Source: Craspedostauros australis
Lineage: Eukaryota > Bacillariophyta > Bacillariophyceae > Mastogloiales > Achnanthaceae
Direction: 5' to 3'
Assembly (NCBI GenBank): GCA_026770025.1
Contig: JAMXDE010000034.1
Span: 496,001-560,000 of the forward strand
DNA: 64,000 nt
Shown piece after piece: positions 22,246 through 33,147 of the stretch (the first letter of the stretch is position 1; each line of letters opens with the position of its first letter). The notes beneath the pieces are model-generated. The model was given only the letters and a program-made list of their open reading frames with translations. It ran no database searches and had not been told where the DNA came from. The position numbers were made by a program, and so were the translations under genes.

Positions 22246-22656
22246 TCATCTTCCTCCCTTGTCTTTCCCGAAATGTGAACGCAATCCATCCCCTAACTTT
22301 CCTTTTCCCGCTACACTAACAAGATTAAAGGCCGGTGCCACGATGCCGCATGCACCATGTGCACTCGCAACGCTCGCAGCTTTCTCGGGAGGATGGATCA
22401 ATCTCCAAGGTGTCCGATGCGATGATGCGAATAGCGGGACTTCGTCTGTGGGTGAAAGGTTTCGCGCATCGACTTCAATTGGACCTGTAGGCGCAGAGCA
22501 CGGCACCGAGTTGGACATGGAGATGTGGGCCTTGCCCTCGCCACGTTCGCTTGGGAATGAGCCAGTGTCGCTCGTAGAACGCTCCACTGAACTCTGCTCT
22601 GCCGCGCTCGCACGAACAGAAGAGTTGGCCATGAATACGACTACGAGTAGAAACAT
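22246..22656 (-). CDS. Candidate small secreted protein
   Basis: An ATG-started frame of 136 residues. The N-terminus is a good signal peptide by eye (MFLLVVVFMANSSVRASA, cleavage near AxA). The remainder is Ser/Pro/Gly-rich with two cysteines and no recognised domain. It lies opposite a longer stop-free plus-strand frame with no ATG nearby. Chance cannot be excluded for a frame this short; the signal-like start is the only argument for it. Confidence 0.25.
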   Translation of the reverse strand: MFLLVVVFMANSSVRASAAEQSSVERSTSDTGSFPSERGEGKAHISMSNSVPCSAPTGPIEVDARNLSPTDEVPLFASSHRTPWRLIHPPEKAASVASAHGACGIVAPAFNLVSVAGKGKLGDGLRSHFGKDKGGR

Positions 22657-23825
22657 AGTCAGGAGTAAAAATCAGGTAGAAGCGCATTTCAGAATGTTGT
22701 CTTGGTGCATGTCCGTCGTACCAGTACAGTACGACTATATTCATGCCCACGCCCAGGCTCGTCTGGGGTGCCTCCCGAAGATCATGGCGCAACTGGAGCA
22801 CCATACATGCCTGCACTGCGAGCTATACAAGCCATGTGAGGCGCGAGGTGGGAGGACGGAAAAAGAAGACCACAATCCCTGTCACAGTGCACGATGTTGT
22901 CTTGCTCGCGTGGGCTCGACCAGCGACAAAGAGGTAGAACCTGCGGAACATCGCAAACGGTTTGAGGAAATCACAGAATGAGACGTGACACTCCTCTGCG
23001 AGTACCTATTTGCAGCAAGTCTGAGGATCATGTGCCAACGTTGGAGAGGTTGCGACCTGTGTGTAATGAATCTTGATGGCAGAGATCATGGTCGAGATTG
23101 GCAACGAAGACAAAGAAGAAGCAACCGCAAGTCGCAACATCAAGATGTGGATGGTGTGGGTCAAGTACGTGGCGGCAGGAGGTGAGTGAGGACAAGTTAA
23201 TCCAGTCATGTTCCTTACATTTCGGTTTTCAAGTTCCAGCCTGAACAAGCCCATGAAATTGCCTCATGTCAACGATCAAAACAACACCGATGGGCGTCAT
23301 TGTGAAGATGACCAACCGCGCCTGTGATTATATGCCTTGGTTTGTGACAACCATTTCTGCTCATACCCTCGCAGAGACCGAGACAGACCTTTGCATCTCA
23401 CACAAACAAAACGAAGCTGTGCCGATTGGTCGTGGTCCCGCCCACCACCATGGGCACGAGAAACGATAGTCATTCATGGCGCAGCCGCGCTCAACGAGCA
23501 CGAAGAAGGGAACACATTCGTTTGCCCATCTGCGGTTGGATTCCAATGCCGATTCTCTCTCTCTCCCTTTCGAAACCACTTCAATGACGAAGGTTGACTC
23601 TCCCTTTCTCTGTGTCGTCCTTATTCCATCAAAGTGAACGCCAACGTCACTGCATCAGCCAACGTGAAGAGTGACGACTGTTTCGAAGCGTGTCAAGGAA
23701 CTGCTCCACGAACTTATGGGACAGGCAGAACTGAGGGACACGTGCCTCCCGAATGATGCCAGGAATTCATGTTTCCGAGAACCAAGCTCATCTTGGCCGT
23801 GCTGCGTACGATTCATCGAAGGGCT

Positions 23826-24128
23826 TCACGTCGATTGAACTGGGACGAGCATTGCAGGTACAAGACAAATGAGAGCTAGCGTGGTCTGCCTCTGCTCTCC
23901 ATCAAGTGTGCAAATAAGCTCGATGCTGTGGTCTTGTGGATTCCAAATCCACTTGCAATTCCCAACTTCAATGTCTGTGACTATGCCTTGTGATGTTGCC
24001 TTCGGAGTGCACCAAGATGGAGACCAACAAACGCAACACATGCAGCCAGAGCATGTGGTGGCAGAGCAGAAGAAGGCCAGCCCAATCAAGCGAGCAAGAG
24101 CAATGCAGATGCGATGTTCAAGAGCCAT
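23826..24128 (-). CDS. Candidate small Cys-rich secreted protein
   Basis: 100 residues from the ATG at 24128. A hydrophobic N-terminal segment (ALARLIGLAFFCSATTCSG) is followed by a cysteine cluster (CMCCVCWSPSWC) and a tail ending in a second hydrophobic segment (LALICLVPAMLVPV). No family recognised. The open frame continues upstream of the ATG. Weak evidence only. Confidence 0.2.
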   Translation of the reverse strand: MALEHRICIALARLIGLAFFCSATTCSGCMCCVCWSPSWCTPKATSQGIVTDIEVGNCKWIWNPQDHSIELICTLDGEQRQTTLALICLVPAMLVPVQST

Positions 24129-25087
24129 ATCACCTGTGCCATGCCAGGTACTTATTCGCGATGCCTTGCTTAGACCATTTACTGTACTCTCATAGACGTT
24201 GTTGCCGTGGTTGCTGCGAGGGTCTGTTTCCTGATGCTGCTGATCTGGCTGCATCATCTGCCATCGGGTTTTGATCGCGTCCGCAGGTACGATTGCACAC
24301 TCAGTCGTACGTACTCGTGTGCACTATACAAGTATGGTACTACATGTGTTCGCCTCCAACCTCCAGCTGATCGACTCCTTCGTCGAGCTTCTTTCTTGCT
24401 CTCTCTGCTGCTGCTTGAACCAAGATTGATTGGAATGTGGTTTGGGAACCGCAACGGTACTGATTCACAGCAAGACACAAGAATTGCCTATTCCCACCAA
24501 GAAAAGCATCTCTTCCACAACGTCTCGCCCTTGTCTCCCATTGCCGCTCCAGAGGACTTCAACCAACCAATGATCTTACACCGCTGCGACAGCGACATCA
24601 ATTGCAGCTTTGCGCCTGTGATGTGAAGGGTTTTGCTTTCCACATCTTTTGCGTCCATGCCATCGCATTGTGTTGAATCCGTTCGGATCGCCGGTAAGGG
24701 ACACAATGCGGGTTCACAAAGACGCTGGCAGCTCTGTTGAGTTGATGGGAAAGGCGTTCCGCCTGTTTATGTTTCGCGTGTGCCTTGATGAGTCATTGTG
24801 TGAAGCGTACTCTGGAGCCAACTTTCAGCCTGAACTGCGAGTATCCGTGTCGCAGCAGGAGAGTGGAAGTTCCCTTTCTGCTGATCCATTCTCCCCTCAC
24901 TTTTCCATGTCCGCTGTCCGAGACTGAAACCGGAAGAGGAACTGTACGTGTATGCATGGTATTATATGGTGCCATGCGCCTGTATCTCATGGTGCCTGCT
25001 GCGGTGGGGCATTGGAATCATAATCCAAGTTCAACGAATGAACGAACGAACGGAGTGAACACGGAACCACATCGAATGCGACATCCA

Positions 25088-26746
25088 TCACTGAGCAGAA
25101 GATGCCTTCCGACCACGAACACTCGAACCACGCTTTGGCTTCTTCTTGGATTCCTGCAGCTTCTGCTGCTGCTCCTTCTGCTTGCGGGAGATGTTACGGA
25201 ATCCCATGGCGACCTTCTCGCGCGCCACATCATCCACGACCTCGATCCACCAGTTGGGATCGTCGGGATCGCGCCGAAGGAACCGGCCGCCCGAATCCTT
25301 GACGGCCTGGATGATGTCCATGCATATCTGCGTTTTGATGGTGCGCGTGGAGGCCTTGTCATGATTCGGCTTCGCCTCCTCCACCATGCCCATCATGCGG
25401 ACGGTGCCGGGATACTTTTGGAACGGCATGCCGCGGCCCAGCAGGACATCGTTGGCGCGCGGGATGTCGTACCTGTCCGCGCTGCGTCGCTTCTCCTCCT
25501 GTTGCAGCGCGGCTTGTTCGGCTGCCAGCAATGCCGCACGACGGCGCATGAAATCGTCGCGCTTGAGATCGCCCTTGTCGTCGACGGGGATGACGTGCCT
25601 GGGGATGCCGAACGAGTTGAGACTGTACTGACACTCGAGATGCGACCCGAAATGGGAGCGATTTCTCACGAGCCACGATTTGGGACCCACGGAGAGCATC
25701 ATGGAGAAGAGGCCACGCAACTTGTGATCCTCAAAGCAGAAGTGGATGCTCTGCGCGCGGACCGGCAACCCGTGGATGATGAGGTGCTTGCTCTGCTTGC
25801 TCATCTGCGGGTAGAAGGCGCTTATGGGGCAACCCACCGTGTAGGATACCAGCACGATGCCCTTTCGCTGAGAGGCGACGTCATTTTGCATGCAGCTCAT
25901 GACCAGGTACCAGTACACGCGCAGCATGGCCATGATGTCAGGCTCTGGCCGGAACTTGTACAGGTTGAAGTACACGGCACGGTCGGCCGTGTCCCTGGCG
26001 TCCGGGAACAACTGCACGGAGCCCCTGTCGAAGAGATCCTGCTCATCCTGCGACAGATCCGTGTAACGCAGGCGCCGCGGCAGCAGCTGGGGACTGAAGA
26101 GCTGGTGCTTGTAACGAAAGTGCTCCACCATGCGCTTGGCGGCCTTGGTGGCATCGAAGCGTTCCGCGCGCAGGAACATGAGGCGGAAGTCGCGGTCCCT
26201 GACGAAGGTGGGGTTCATGAAGAGCGCCCTGTCGAGATCGGCCTTGTGGCGCACCTTGGACACCTCGTAGTCCAGATCCGCAAGGCGCTGCTCGATGAAG
26301 CCAGGCTCCTCCTCGATCTGCTTGGACACGCCGTGCACATCCTCGTAGACCGTCTCGCGTTCATTGAGCGAGAGCTGTTCCATCTCCTTCGCCATGATCA
26401 CGTCGGCCTCCGTCGGTTTCATCTCCTCCTTCTGCGCCGACGAATCTCGCGACCATCGGATGGTGGACGCCGACAGCACGGAGCTTGGCGCGGCACCAGC
26501 CGACGTGGCGTTCTTCTGGCCAGCGCTGCTGGGACGGCCGTCCGCGATGCAAGGGAAGAAGCACTGCATCCCGTCGTTGGTGGTGCTCGCGCTGGCCGTG
26601 CTGAAGCAGCCATCCTCGTCGCTGGTGGCGCTGCTGTACCCGCTGCCTTCCGCGGAGTAGCTCCCGCGATGGCGTCGGAAGTCGCCGGCCTCGTAGTTGG
26701 TGTCATCCGTGTTGCCGACCGCTTCGGAACTTCGTGGGCGCTTCAT
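25088..26746 (-). CDS. C3: CRAL-TRIO protein with C-terminal DUF6824-like domain
   Basis: Intronless, 552 residues from the first in-frame ATG, opening with MKR as in C1 and C5. The frame stays open 168 bases upstream with no ATG. The disordered N-terminus is short (about 110 residues, Ser/Gly/Thr-rich). The helix block MEQLSLNERETVYEDVHGV lies near 117-135. CRAL-TRIO N-terminal helices (ALFMNPTFVRDRDFRLMFLR) lie near 170-208. The core runs about 220-400 with FRPEPDIMAMLRVYWYLVMS, PVRAQSIHFCFEDHKLRGLF and RSHFGSHLECQYSLNSFG. DUF6824-like residues 431-525 (DVLLGRGMPFQKYPGT; GGRFLRRDPDDPNWW; REKVAMGFRNISRK) are followed by a very basic tail (KKKPKRGSSVRGRK), a possible nuclear signal or nucleic-acid contact. 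A long open plus-strand frame over the same bases is a shadow. Confidence 0.92.
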   Translation of the reverse strand: MKRPRSSEAVGNTDDTNYEAGDFRRHRGSYSAEGSGYSSATSDEDGCFSTASASTTNDGMQCFFPCIADGRPSSAGQKNATSAGAAPSSVLSASTIRWSRDSSAQKEEMKPTEADVIMAKEMEQLSLNERETVYEDVHGVSKQIEEEPGFIEQRLADLDYEVSKVRHKADLDRALFMNPTFVRDRDFRLMFLRAERFDATKAAKRMVEHFRYKHQLFSPQLLPRRLRYTDLSQDEQDLFDRGSVQLFPDARDTADRAVYFNLYKFRPEPDIMAMLRVYWYLVMSCMQNDVASQRKGIVLVSYTVGCPISAFYPQMSKQSKHLIIHGLPVRAQSIHFCFEDHKLRGLFSMMLSVGPKSWLVRNRSHFGSHLECQYSLNSFGIPRHVIPVDDKGDLKRDDFMRRRAALLAAEQAALQQEEKRRSADRYDIPRANDVLLGRGMPFQKYPGTVRMMGMVEEAKPNHDKASTRTIKTQICMDIIQAVKDSGGRFLRRDPDDPNWWIEVVDDVAREKVAMGFRNISRKQKEQQQKLQESKKKPKRGSSVRGRKASSAQ

Positions 26747-27491
26747 CTCCGAATTGACTTCTTCTGTGAATGAATGGAGAAGAGGATCCGGGAGGTATGG
26801 CTGATCTGTTCCGTCCTGTCTCGTCACTGCAGTTACCACCGGCCAATGGAGAAGAGGATCCGGGAGGTATGGTATGACACTGGCGTCAGCAAGGTTCAAT
26901 CCAATCCAAGCCAAGCCCAGTCCCTCGCTCCTTTGCTGTTCCTTCCCTTCTTTCTTTCTCTCGCTCTCGCAACTGTGGATCGCTATCCCGATGTCTGATC
27001 GTCAACGATCAGCAGCCTGAAACTAATGACGACGCAAATGCTGATGATGCCTTGGGATTCGTCGCTTCAATACTGCTTCTGTGCTCTTGCTGTCATGTGA
27101 TCAACCGCCAGCATCTCGCTCCAGCACAGGGACGGACGTCCGCACCCGCACGACCGCAAGCGCTGTGGCGTTCGAAACGGCATGAGCAACACAACAGAAC
27201 GCACTTCATGTCCCGTCAAGGACATGTCCGTTCGTTGGTACTGGCGAAAAACACGATCGTGGAAGAAAACAACGAACATTTGACATTCTGCACACTTCAT
27301 TCACGAGCATCAGTTTCCTCTTGCCGCAATAGAATATCATTGAGTCTAGAGAGAATTGGGCGATTCTTGTCTCCACACGAAGCATCTTGTGTTGCAGCGT
27401 CGCTTGCCAACAGCGAGACATGGGGCATCTATCACAAGATTCTCTTGGTTATGGCATGTTTGTATTCCTCCCTGCTGTGTGCTGCTCTGCC
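26747..27491. other. Spacer upstream of C3 and 3' of the nucleoporin gene
   Basis: Holds the C3 promoter/leader and the 3' flank of the NUP93 gene. A 28-base direct repeat lies 25 bases upstream of the C3 ATG (separate entry). No gene seen. Confidence 0.5.
26772..26872. repeat. 28-bp direct repeat in the C3 leader
   Basis: The 28 bases at 26772-26799 recur at 26845-26872, 73 bases apart. The core is GAAGAGGATCCGGGAGGTAT. On the C3 strand both copies fall in the open frame upstream of its ATG and would read YLPDPLLH twice. They could be a duplicated regulatory element or a recent local duplication. Confidence 0.85.
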
Positions 27492-30303
27492 CTACATCAT
27501 GTGTGCCTCGAATCGAGACATGATGTCGCGTGCGCTGCGATCAATTCCGAGCAACCCGGCGAAGGTTGAGAGCGCCCTGCCTTCCTCGCTGATCTTCATC
27601 AGCCGGGCCTTGCTGGTTGGGGACTGGGCGACGGATTGCGTCTTCAAGTATCTGTACTGGTTGTATAGGCATTCCATGGCGCCGGTCAAGACGGCGGGGA
27701 TGGAAGCGCGCAATGGTTCATCCAGATCCTTGGCGCTTGCCACCTTGCCAGCCACATCCTCGCTGGTGCGCGGCAGCAGTTGCAACGACGTCAAGATGTC
27801 CATGCACGAATCCGTCTGCTTCAAGACAAGATTCTCGAAGAAGAGGCACAGCAGGGCGAGACGTCTGTTGGTCTCCACCAGGTGACGTTGGCCTTCCTTC
27901 TCGAGTGCGTTCAGAACGATCGATTGCTTCGAAAGGTGCGTGGAATACAGCATCTCCGATTGTTGGCGCCAGTACCTGCTCATGTGTTGGCATGTTTGTA
28001 TGGTATTGCACGTTGTCGAATGAGGCATATGTATGAGTATGACACAGTTGCGTTGTGTGGAGAAAGGGTGAGCATGTTGACCAAGCGAGACGGGGTGAGC
28101 AAACATCGAACCAAGTCATATATTTCAAGTGGACGTACGTTCGTTCCGAGTTGACATCGCTGGGTGGACTCATCATCTGGTTGAGGACGTGAATGACGGA
28201 GGAGTATCTTCCGGCCAGCATGAAGAGGTTCAGCGAGTTCTGGACGCTGGCCCTGTCGGCCGCAGCCTTGCGCACATCCTCGGCGGCTGCAGCGATGGCG
28301 TCGCTGGCCTCGTTGTACGGCAGATGCTTGTCGAGCTCCGCCTCCTGGCGGATGCCGTCCGCGGATAGCTGACCTGCCAGGTTGCCGCCATTGGCATAGC
28401 TCCTTCCGACCAGTGTCGCGATCTCCTTTTTGCGCCGGTGCGATTCCTTGATCTTCAGCAGGTACATCAGCGCCGACGTCGAACCGTTGGCAAGCGAGGT
28501 TTGCAGGTACGCTGCGTAGGCCACGATGATATCATGGGCGACGCTGTTGCTCTCGTCTTGGCCGCTGCTGCTGCCCACGTCGCCAACAACTTCGTCGACG
28601 GAGAGGATACAGAGAACGAGATGAGCTGCCTGCAGCAAACTGGCGCCGCTGCCTGTGTTCGTGAGCGAAACGAGCGCGGATGAAAACTGCTGCGTCAGAA
28701 GCAAGGCCAGCGTCTGGGACCATTTGCCACCGCCCAAACCATCGAAGTAGCTGGCCTCGAAGCCGCGGATGTGATCACCTAGCTTGGCCACGGCGACCAT
28801 GGGATCCGAGGAATGGATGACCTTCCACTGGCAGCCGAAGATGTAGTCCTCGATGGTGCCGAATCCCACCATGCCGTTTCCCGATGGAAGCATGCGCTTG
28901 CCACACAGCAATGCGAGCGACCCCAGCTTGTAGGCATTGCCGTCGCCGACGACGGACAGAGAATCGTAGAGCATCTCGAGCTCCTGCGTTTCGTGAGACG
29001 TGAGAGCGACAGAGCGGGTCTCCCACAGGCATCCCATCCTGCCCTGACGTTGCCCCAGCGCCTCGATGGCTCTGCTCGCGGCCGTCTCGATGTCTCCAGC
29101 ACGCGCGAATTGCAACATCTGCGTTGCTGACACAGCATCACCCGATCGCAAAGCTATCATAGTCATGATTGTGGGTTTGTATACAATTGGGCAAGCGGCA
29201 GCAATCGAATGGTAAGATAGGTACTGATATTCATTGTGAGATCGAACCAAGATGACAATAAATGTGAGACACAACGTACGAGGACTTCGCAAACGGAATG
29301 ATTGTTGCCACCAATGCATATTGACACACAGCGCGGCAAAGACAATGGCAAGTTGCTTGCCCATCGTATGACATTACATTGCACGAGCAGCCACAACGCA
29401 CCAACGGAACTCACCGAAGTAGATCATATGCCAGATGGTGGCGTTGGCACCGAACTCCAAATCGACATACTTCTGTACCGTCCGGATCATGTCTCCCTGC
29501 GTATCAAAGCCCGAAGCCTGCACGCGGTTGGCCATGTTCTCCCGAAACTGCTTCGACAGGTAATCCAACGACCCGATGACCCTTTCGATGGGAGACGTCG
29601 ATCGGGCCACCAACATGCTGGCGAGCAGACGCCATGCGAGACCGTAGTAGTATCCCTGCTGCGGCGGCAGCGTGCGCGCGCAGTGTTGGAACTGCGCGAT
29701 GACCTCGTCGGTGTTGCCCGTCTTCTTGGACAGAGTATTCTTGACGATCTCCATGTGCTGCTCCACGACCACGAGATCGACGTCCGCACCCAGCGCCGTG
29801 AATTGGGACGGATCCCAGCGCGCCAAATTGGAGACCATGGACTTGCGCGCGCTTGCAGACAAGGACGCCTTCCCCACGTAGTCCTTTCCGATGATGTCCT
29901 TCATCCACCATCCCTTCTCCGCCTCCCAATCGCGCTTCGACTGCTCCTCCACCTTCGTCTCGATATCGCGGTTGACCTGCTCCAGCTCCCGATTCAGGAT
30001 GCGATCCAAAGTCGCATTGCGATCGCGGCGCAGGTACTCTTCCACGTTGCACAGCGGCAGCATCGGCTTGGAGGCCGCAGCAGCTGGCGTGGCCAACGAG
30101 GAAATGAGCTTCCCCACGCTGGCGGCGTCGCCGAACAAGGAACCGCCCTGCGTCGTCTGGAAGGATTGCTGGATCTCGCGGTTCTCGGCATGCAGCACGG
30201 TCAAGGGTCGTGACCAGTTCTGCCGAGGCTGCTGCGTCGCGATGCCACCCGACAGCGTCGGCAGCGAAGTCGCCGCAAGGTCCGAGAGGCTTTCGATCTC
30301 CAT
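27492..30303 (-). CDS. NUP93: Nucleoporin NUP93/NIC96 family, inner-ring scaffold of the nuclear pore
   Basis: Predicted join on the minus strand of 30303-29415, 29153-28139 and 27975-27492, giving 795 residues (804 if the in-frame ATG at 30330 is used), close to the family's usual 800-870. Intron 1 (261 bases) begins GTGAGT and ends GATAG; splicing gives WHMIYFALRSGD, the typical NUP93 core junction. Intron 2 (163 bases) begins GTACGT and ends GAGCAG. Family marks by eye: an N-terminal coiled region (LNRELEQVNRDIETKVEEQ), WWMKDIIGKD, YYYGLAWRLLASMLVA, FGTIEDYIFGCQWKVIH, and a C-terminal helical end with ILTSLQLLPRTSEDVAGKVA and ECLYNQYRYLK. NUP93 proteins are alpha-solenoid scaffolds that anchor the pore's inner ring. 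Single-copy housekeeping gene, unrelated to its neighbours. Confidence 0.88.
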
Positions 30304-30657
30304 CTTCGTTGCAATGCGAGTATGGATCAATTGATGTACGACTGTGATGAATTGGTCTTATTCTTTTGTGTTGTGGAGAAGTCTGGTGTGGATTGTGTCG
30401 CCAATTGATCGTTGCCTTTGGATGTGTTTTGTTGGTTGTGGTTTGCGATTTGAAAATGGTTGCCGGCTTCGTTTGGGGACTAAAACATGCCTCGTGAATG
30501 GCACATCGGTACAATGATGAAGCTAGAGAATCAACCACAATTGCGGCCTCCTAACATCGTGCTCAACTCAACTCACACAAGATCGCTGTAACATTGGATG
30601 CTCCTAATGTATTATATTTTGATTTGTCGTGAAAGAAACAAAAAAGGCTAGAGCGCT
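30304..30657. other. Short spacer
   Basis: Promoter/leader of the nucleoporin gene and 3' flank of the Ser/Lys-rich gene, both on the minus strand. An AT-rich patch (TATTATATTTTGATT) lies at about 30609-30624. Nothing else seen. Confidence 0.5.
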
Positions 30658-33147
30658 CTAATCATCGAACTGGGATGGATCGAGACCAAGTTCCTCGCAG
30701 AAGCTTTCGTAACGAAAGTTGGCGAGCTCTTCATCGGTGTAGAACATGGCATCGAGAAGGTCAGGACAGCTTTCCTTCTGGATGGCGAACGTCTCGATCT
30801 TTTCGGAGAACGTGACACTGCTGCTCGAGCTCGTGGCGGCCGTACAAATGCTCGCCTCGTCGTTGGCAGGTCTGTTGCTGAACCGCAGCGACGCGCGCGG
30901 TCGCAGGACGGATTGCAGCTTGCGCGTTGGCATGGAAGCTCGTTTGGGGGCGCGGCTCTTGGGTGCTGCCGCCGATGTGGTGGGCATGGACCGGCGTTTG
31001 GAAGGTGCGGAAGTGGACACCTTCGCGCCGATCGTTGAGGTTCCGCTGAAGATCTTGGCGCGTGCTTGGATGGAAGGCGATCGCAGGACGGATGGGAAGT
31101 TGGAGACGGGCTTGGAGGTCGTCGAGCCAAGACTGCGTTCCGAGACCTGCTTGATCAATTGCCGCACGCTTCTGCGCGACCCATTGTTTCCCTTATCAGC
31201 ATGTTCGTCATCATCGTCGATGTTGTTGAGCGCGATGGATGAGGCCGGCGATTGCATGTCGATGGTGGATGGCGACGAGACCATGTCCATCGTCTCCACG
31301 ATTGTGGAGATCTTGTGAACGTCAATGACGGCGACGCCCTCATCATTCTCGTCACAGGACGAGCCGGAAGCGGGAGAGTCGCATTGCGTGGATGTGACGG
31401 TGGGCACTGTGCTGTCGCTGCTCTCCTTGCTGACGTTGCGGCGCGTGGCAGCGAGGGCGGGAGAATCAAAGTTCTGGAACATCGTTGGGATGTTGGTTGT
31501 GGATTTCCTTGCCGACGACAGCTTCTTCAGGACGAGGCAGTGCTTTTCTTCGGACGAGATCTGTTTCATGGCGGATTGCTTGCTCATGTCGGAATGGCTG
31601 CGAGGACGCAGCTTCGCACTGACGCGCTTCTTGGTGAAGTTGGCAACGCTGCTGGAACGTTCAAGGGCAACAGGCTTCGGCGTCTCTGCTTTGACGACAT
31701 CACCATCTTCTTCATCGCCACCAAATGCCAGCACGTCATCATCGGAGCCGTCGTCATCCGAAAGGCCCTTGCCGATGAGAGATTCGCTCGCGCTCATCTC
31801 GCTGACGATGCTGTGCACGCTGGCATTGAGCGTGCCGCGGAAGGATCCCGTGCGACTGCGACGCAGCTGCTTTGGCGAAGTGAATGCTATCTCCTCCGAC
31901 TGGCGGCGTTGCTTCGTGTACAATGGTGGCGTGACATTGAGGCTCTGGAAGGAGGCGTGGAAGGCAGGCGGGATGGGCGATGCGGAAGACAACCCGCGCG
32001 GCACGCTGCGAGACATTGCTTTGAGCTTTGATTTGGCGGAACGGCGCGTCGGCGTCTGCGAAACAGAAGACTTGACAGGAGTGGGCGGTGTGCTCGGCGT
32101 ATCGGACTGCAACGATACGGAATCATCATCAGCATCATCAGCATCCTCCATGATGGTGGTCCACACCGACGATGATTCGCTTTCGCTTTCGCTGAAGTAG
32201 ATGCTGTCCTCCCCATCGCAGGCGCTGGCATCCTGAGGACTCGTCGTCGTCGACGTCGTCACCGTGGTCGCCTCATCGTCACAGTCATCGCTGAACTTGC
32301 GTTCAATGGACTGGACAAGCTCGCGCACGTTGCCACTCTTCGACTTCTTCTTGCTCTTCTTCGATTTTGATTTCGATTTGGAGGTGCTGCCGGTCTTCTT
32401 GGAAGACTTTGTCGTGCTGGTGGTTCCATCCTTGTTCTTCCTGTCTTTGGACGATCTCGATTTCGTTTTGCTCGTCTTCTTGTCCTTCTTCCTGGACTTC
32501 TTGCGTTGCGCAACGGGCTCGTTGTCGGTGGCGCAGGTGACATGCGTGATGATCATCTCGTTCGGAGCGCCGTCCGTGGATGGTTGCAACGAGACGGAAC
32601 CTTCGAGACTGATGATCTGAGAACAGATGTCGCTGGCATGCGATGCGACATCGCCATCGAAGAAGGAGTACGAGTCCAGATCGACATCCCCCTCCCCGAA
32701 GGACACTTCATCGCATGTGGGCGCCGTGCTGGACGTTGCCTGCCGCCGCAGTTCCTTGCTGTTCCCGTTGGCTTTGCTGCTCTTGCTGCCTTTGCTTTTT
32801 CGTTTGGCTTTGGAGTGCGTGCTGCTGTTGCTGAGCGGGTCTCTGCTCTTGCTCTTGCTTCTGCCCGAGGATGCTTTCGATTTCTTCTTATTCGTTGTCG
32901 TCATCGTAGGTGTTGTTGTTGATGATGTCTTGGATGTGGTCTTTGACAGGGCCTTTGACGTGGTCTTGGACTTGGCTCCGCCCTTCACACCATCGTCGTC
33001 AGCCGCAGCCGGTGTCGCACGCCTGGTCTTTCTCATGGTTGTCAATGCGTTGCTGTCGCTACTGTCGGTGGCTTCACCCAACGCAGATGGATGTTGCGGA
33101 GTTGTGATACCTGTAGGTCTTGCATTGATTGCCATGGTCGCATTCAT
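30658..33147 (-). CDS. Ser/Lys-rich low-complexity protein with conserved acidic C-terminal motif
   Basis: 829 residues from the first in-frame ATG, no intron. Residues 1-290 are dominated by Lys, Ser and Thr runs (KTTSKALSKTTSKTSSTTT; KSKSKSKKSKKKSKSG). Acidic Asp/Glu stretches alternate with Arg-Ser segments through the middle, suggesting a largely disordered, probably phosphorylated and perhaps nuclear protein. The end looks structured: SSSVTFSEKIETFAI, then DAMFYTDEELANFRYESFCE and an acidic terminus. I recall a similar tail, a V(S/T)F strand followed by a (W/F)YTxEE(L/I)xxFR helix, at the C-terminus of several uncharacterised diatom proteins, but cannot name it. No catalytic domain is visible. 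Confidence 0.78.
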   Translation of the reverse strand: MNATMAINARPTGITTPQHPSALGEATDSSDSNALTTMRKTRRATPAAADDDGVKGGAKSKTTSKALSKTTSKTSSTTTPTMTTTNKKKSKASSGRSKSKSRDPLSNSSTHSKAKRKSKGSKSSKANGNSKELRRQATSSTAPTCDEVSFGEGDVDLDSYSFFDGDVASHASDICSQIISLEGSVSLQPSTDGAPNEMIITHVTCATDNEPVAQRKKSRKKDKKTSKTKSRSSKDRKNKDGTTSTTKSSKKTGSTSKSKSKSKKSKKKSKSGNVRELVQSIERKFSDDCDDEATTVTTSTTTSPQDASACDGEDSIYFSESESESSSVWTTIMEDADDADDDSVSLQSDTPSTPPTPVKSSVSQTPTRRSAKSKLKAMSRSVPRGLSSASPIPPAFHASFQSLNVTPPLYTKQRRQSEEIAFTSPKQLRRSRTGSFRGTLNASVHSIVSEMSASESLIGKGLSDDDGSDDDVLAFGGDEEDGDVVKAETPKPVALERSSSVANFTKKRVSAKLRPRSHSDMSKQSAMKQISSEEKHCLVLKKLSSARKSTTNIPTMFQNFDSPALAATRRNVSKESSDSTVPTVTSTQCDSPASGSSCDENDEGVAVIDVHKISTIVETMDMVSSPSTIDMQSPASSIALNNIDDDDEHADKGNNGSRRSVRQLIKQVSERSLGSTTSKPVSNFPSVLRSPSIQARAKIFSGTSTIGAKVSTSAPSKRRSMPTTSAAAPKSRAPKRASMPTRKLQSVLRPRASLRFSNRPANDEASICTAATSSSSSVTFSEKIETFAIQKESCPDLLDAMFYTDEELANFRYESFCEELGLDPSQFDD

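Larger units (their letters stand above)
18526..25087. other. Gene-poor region, 6.5 kb
   Basis: No recognised gene. Features seen: GTTGC-type tandem repeats at about 18793-18836 (leader of the coiled-coil gene); a CTCCGT/CTCCAT repeat at about 19855-19882; TACTCGTA at 21406 and its complement at 22642; a 1.26-kb stop-free stretch at 21716-22981 without an early ATG; and two short minus-strand frames with signal-peptide-like starts (listed separately). Codon-like structure is weak throughout. Confidence 0.4.

Noticed and set aside
21716-22981. 421-codon stop-free stretch in the gene-poor gap
   Set aside because: It begins at a TTG with no ATG for more than 100 codons, and the translation has no domain or compositional sign of a protein.
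24785-26773. 662-codon open frame on the plus strand over C3
   Set aside because: It is the complement of the conserved C3 gene; openness follows from codon composition, and the frame encodes no domain.
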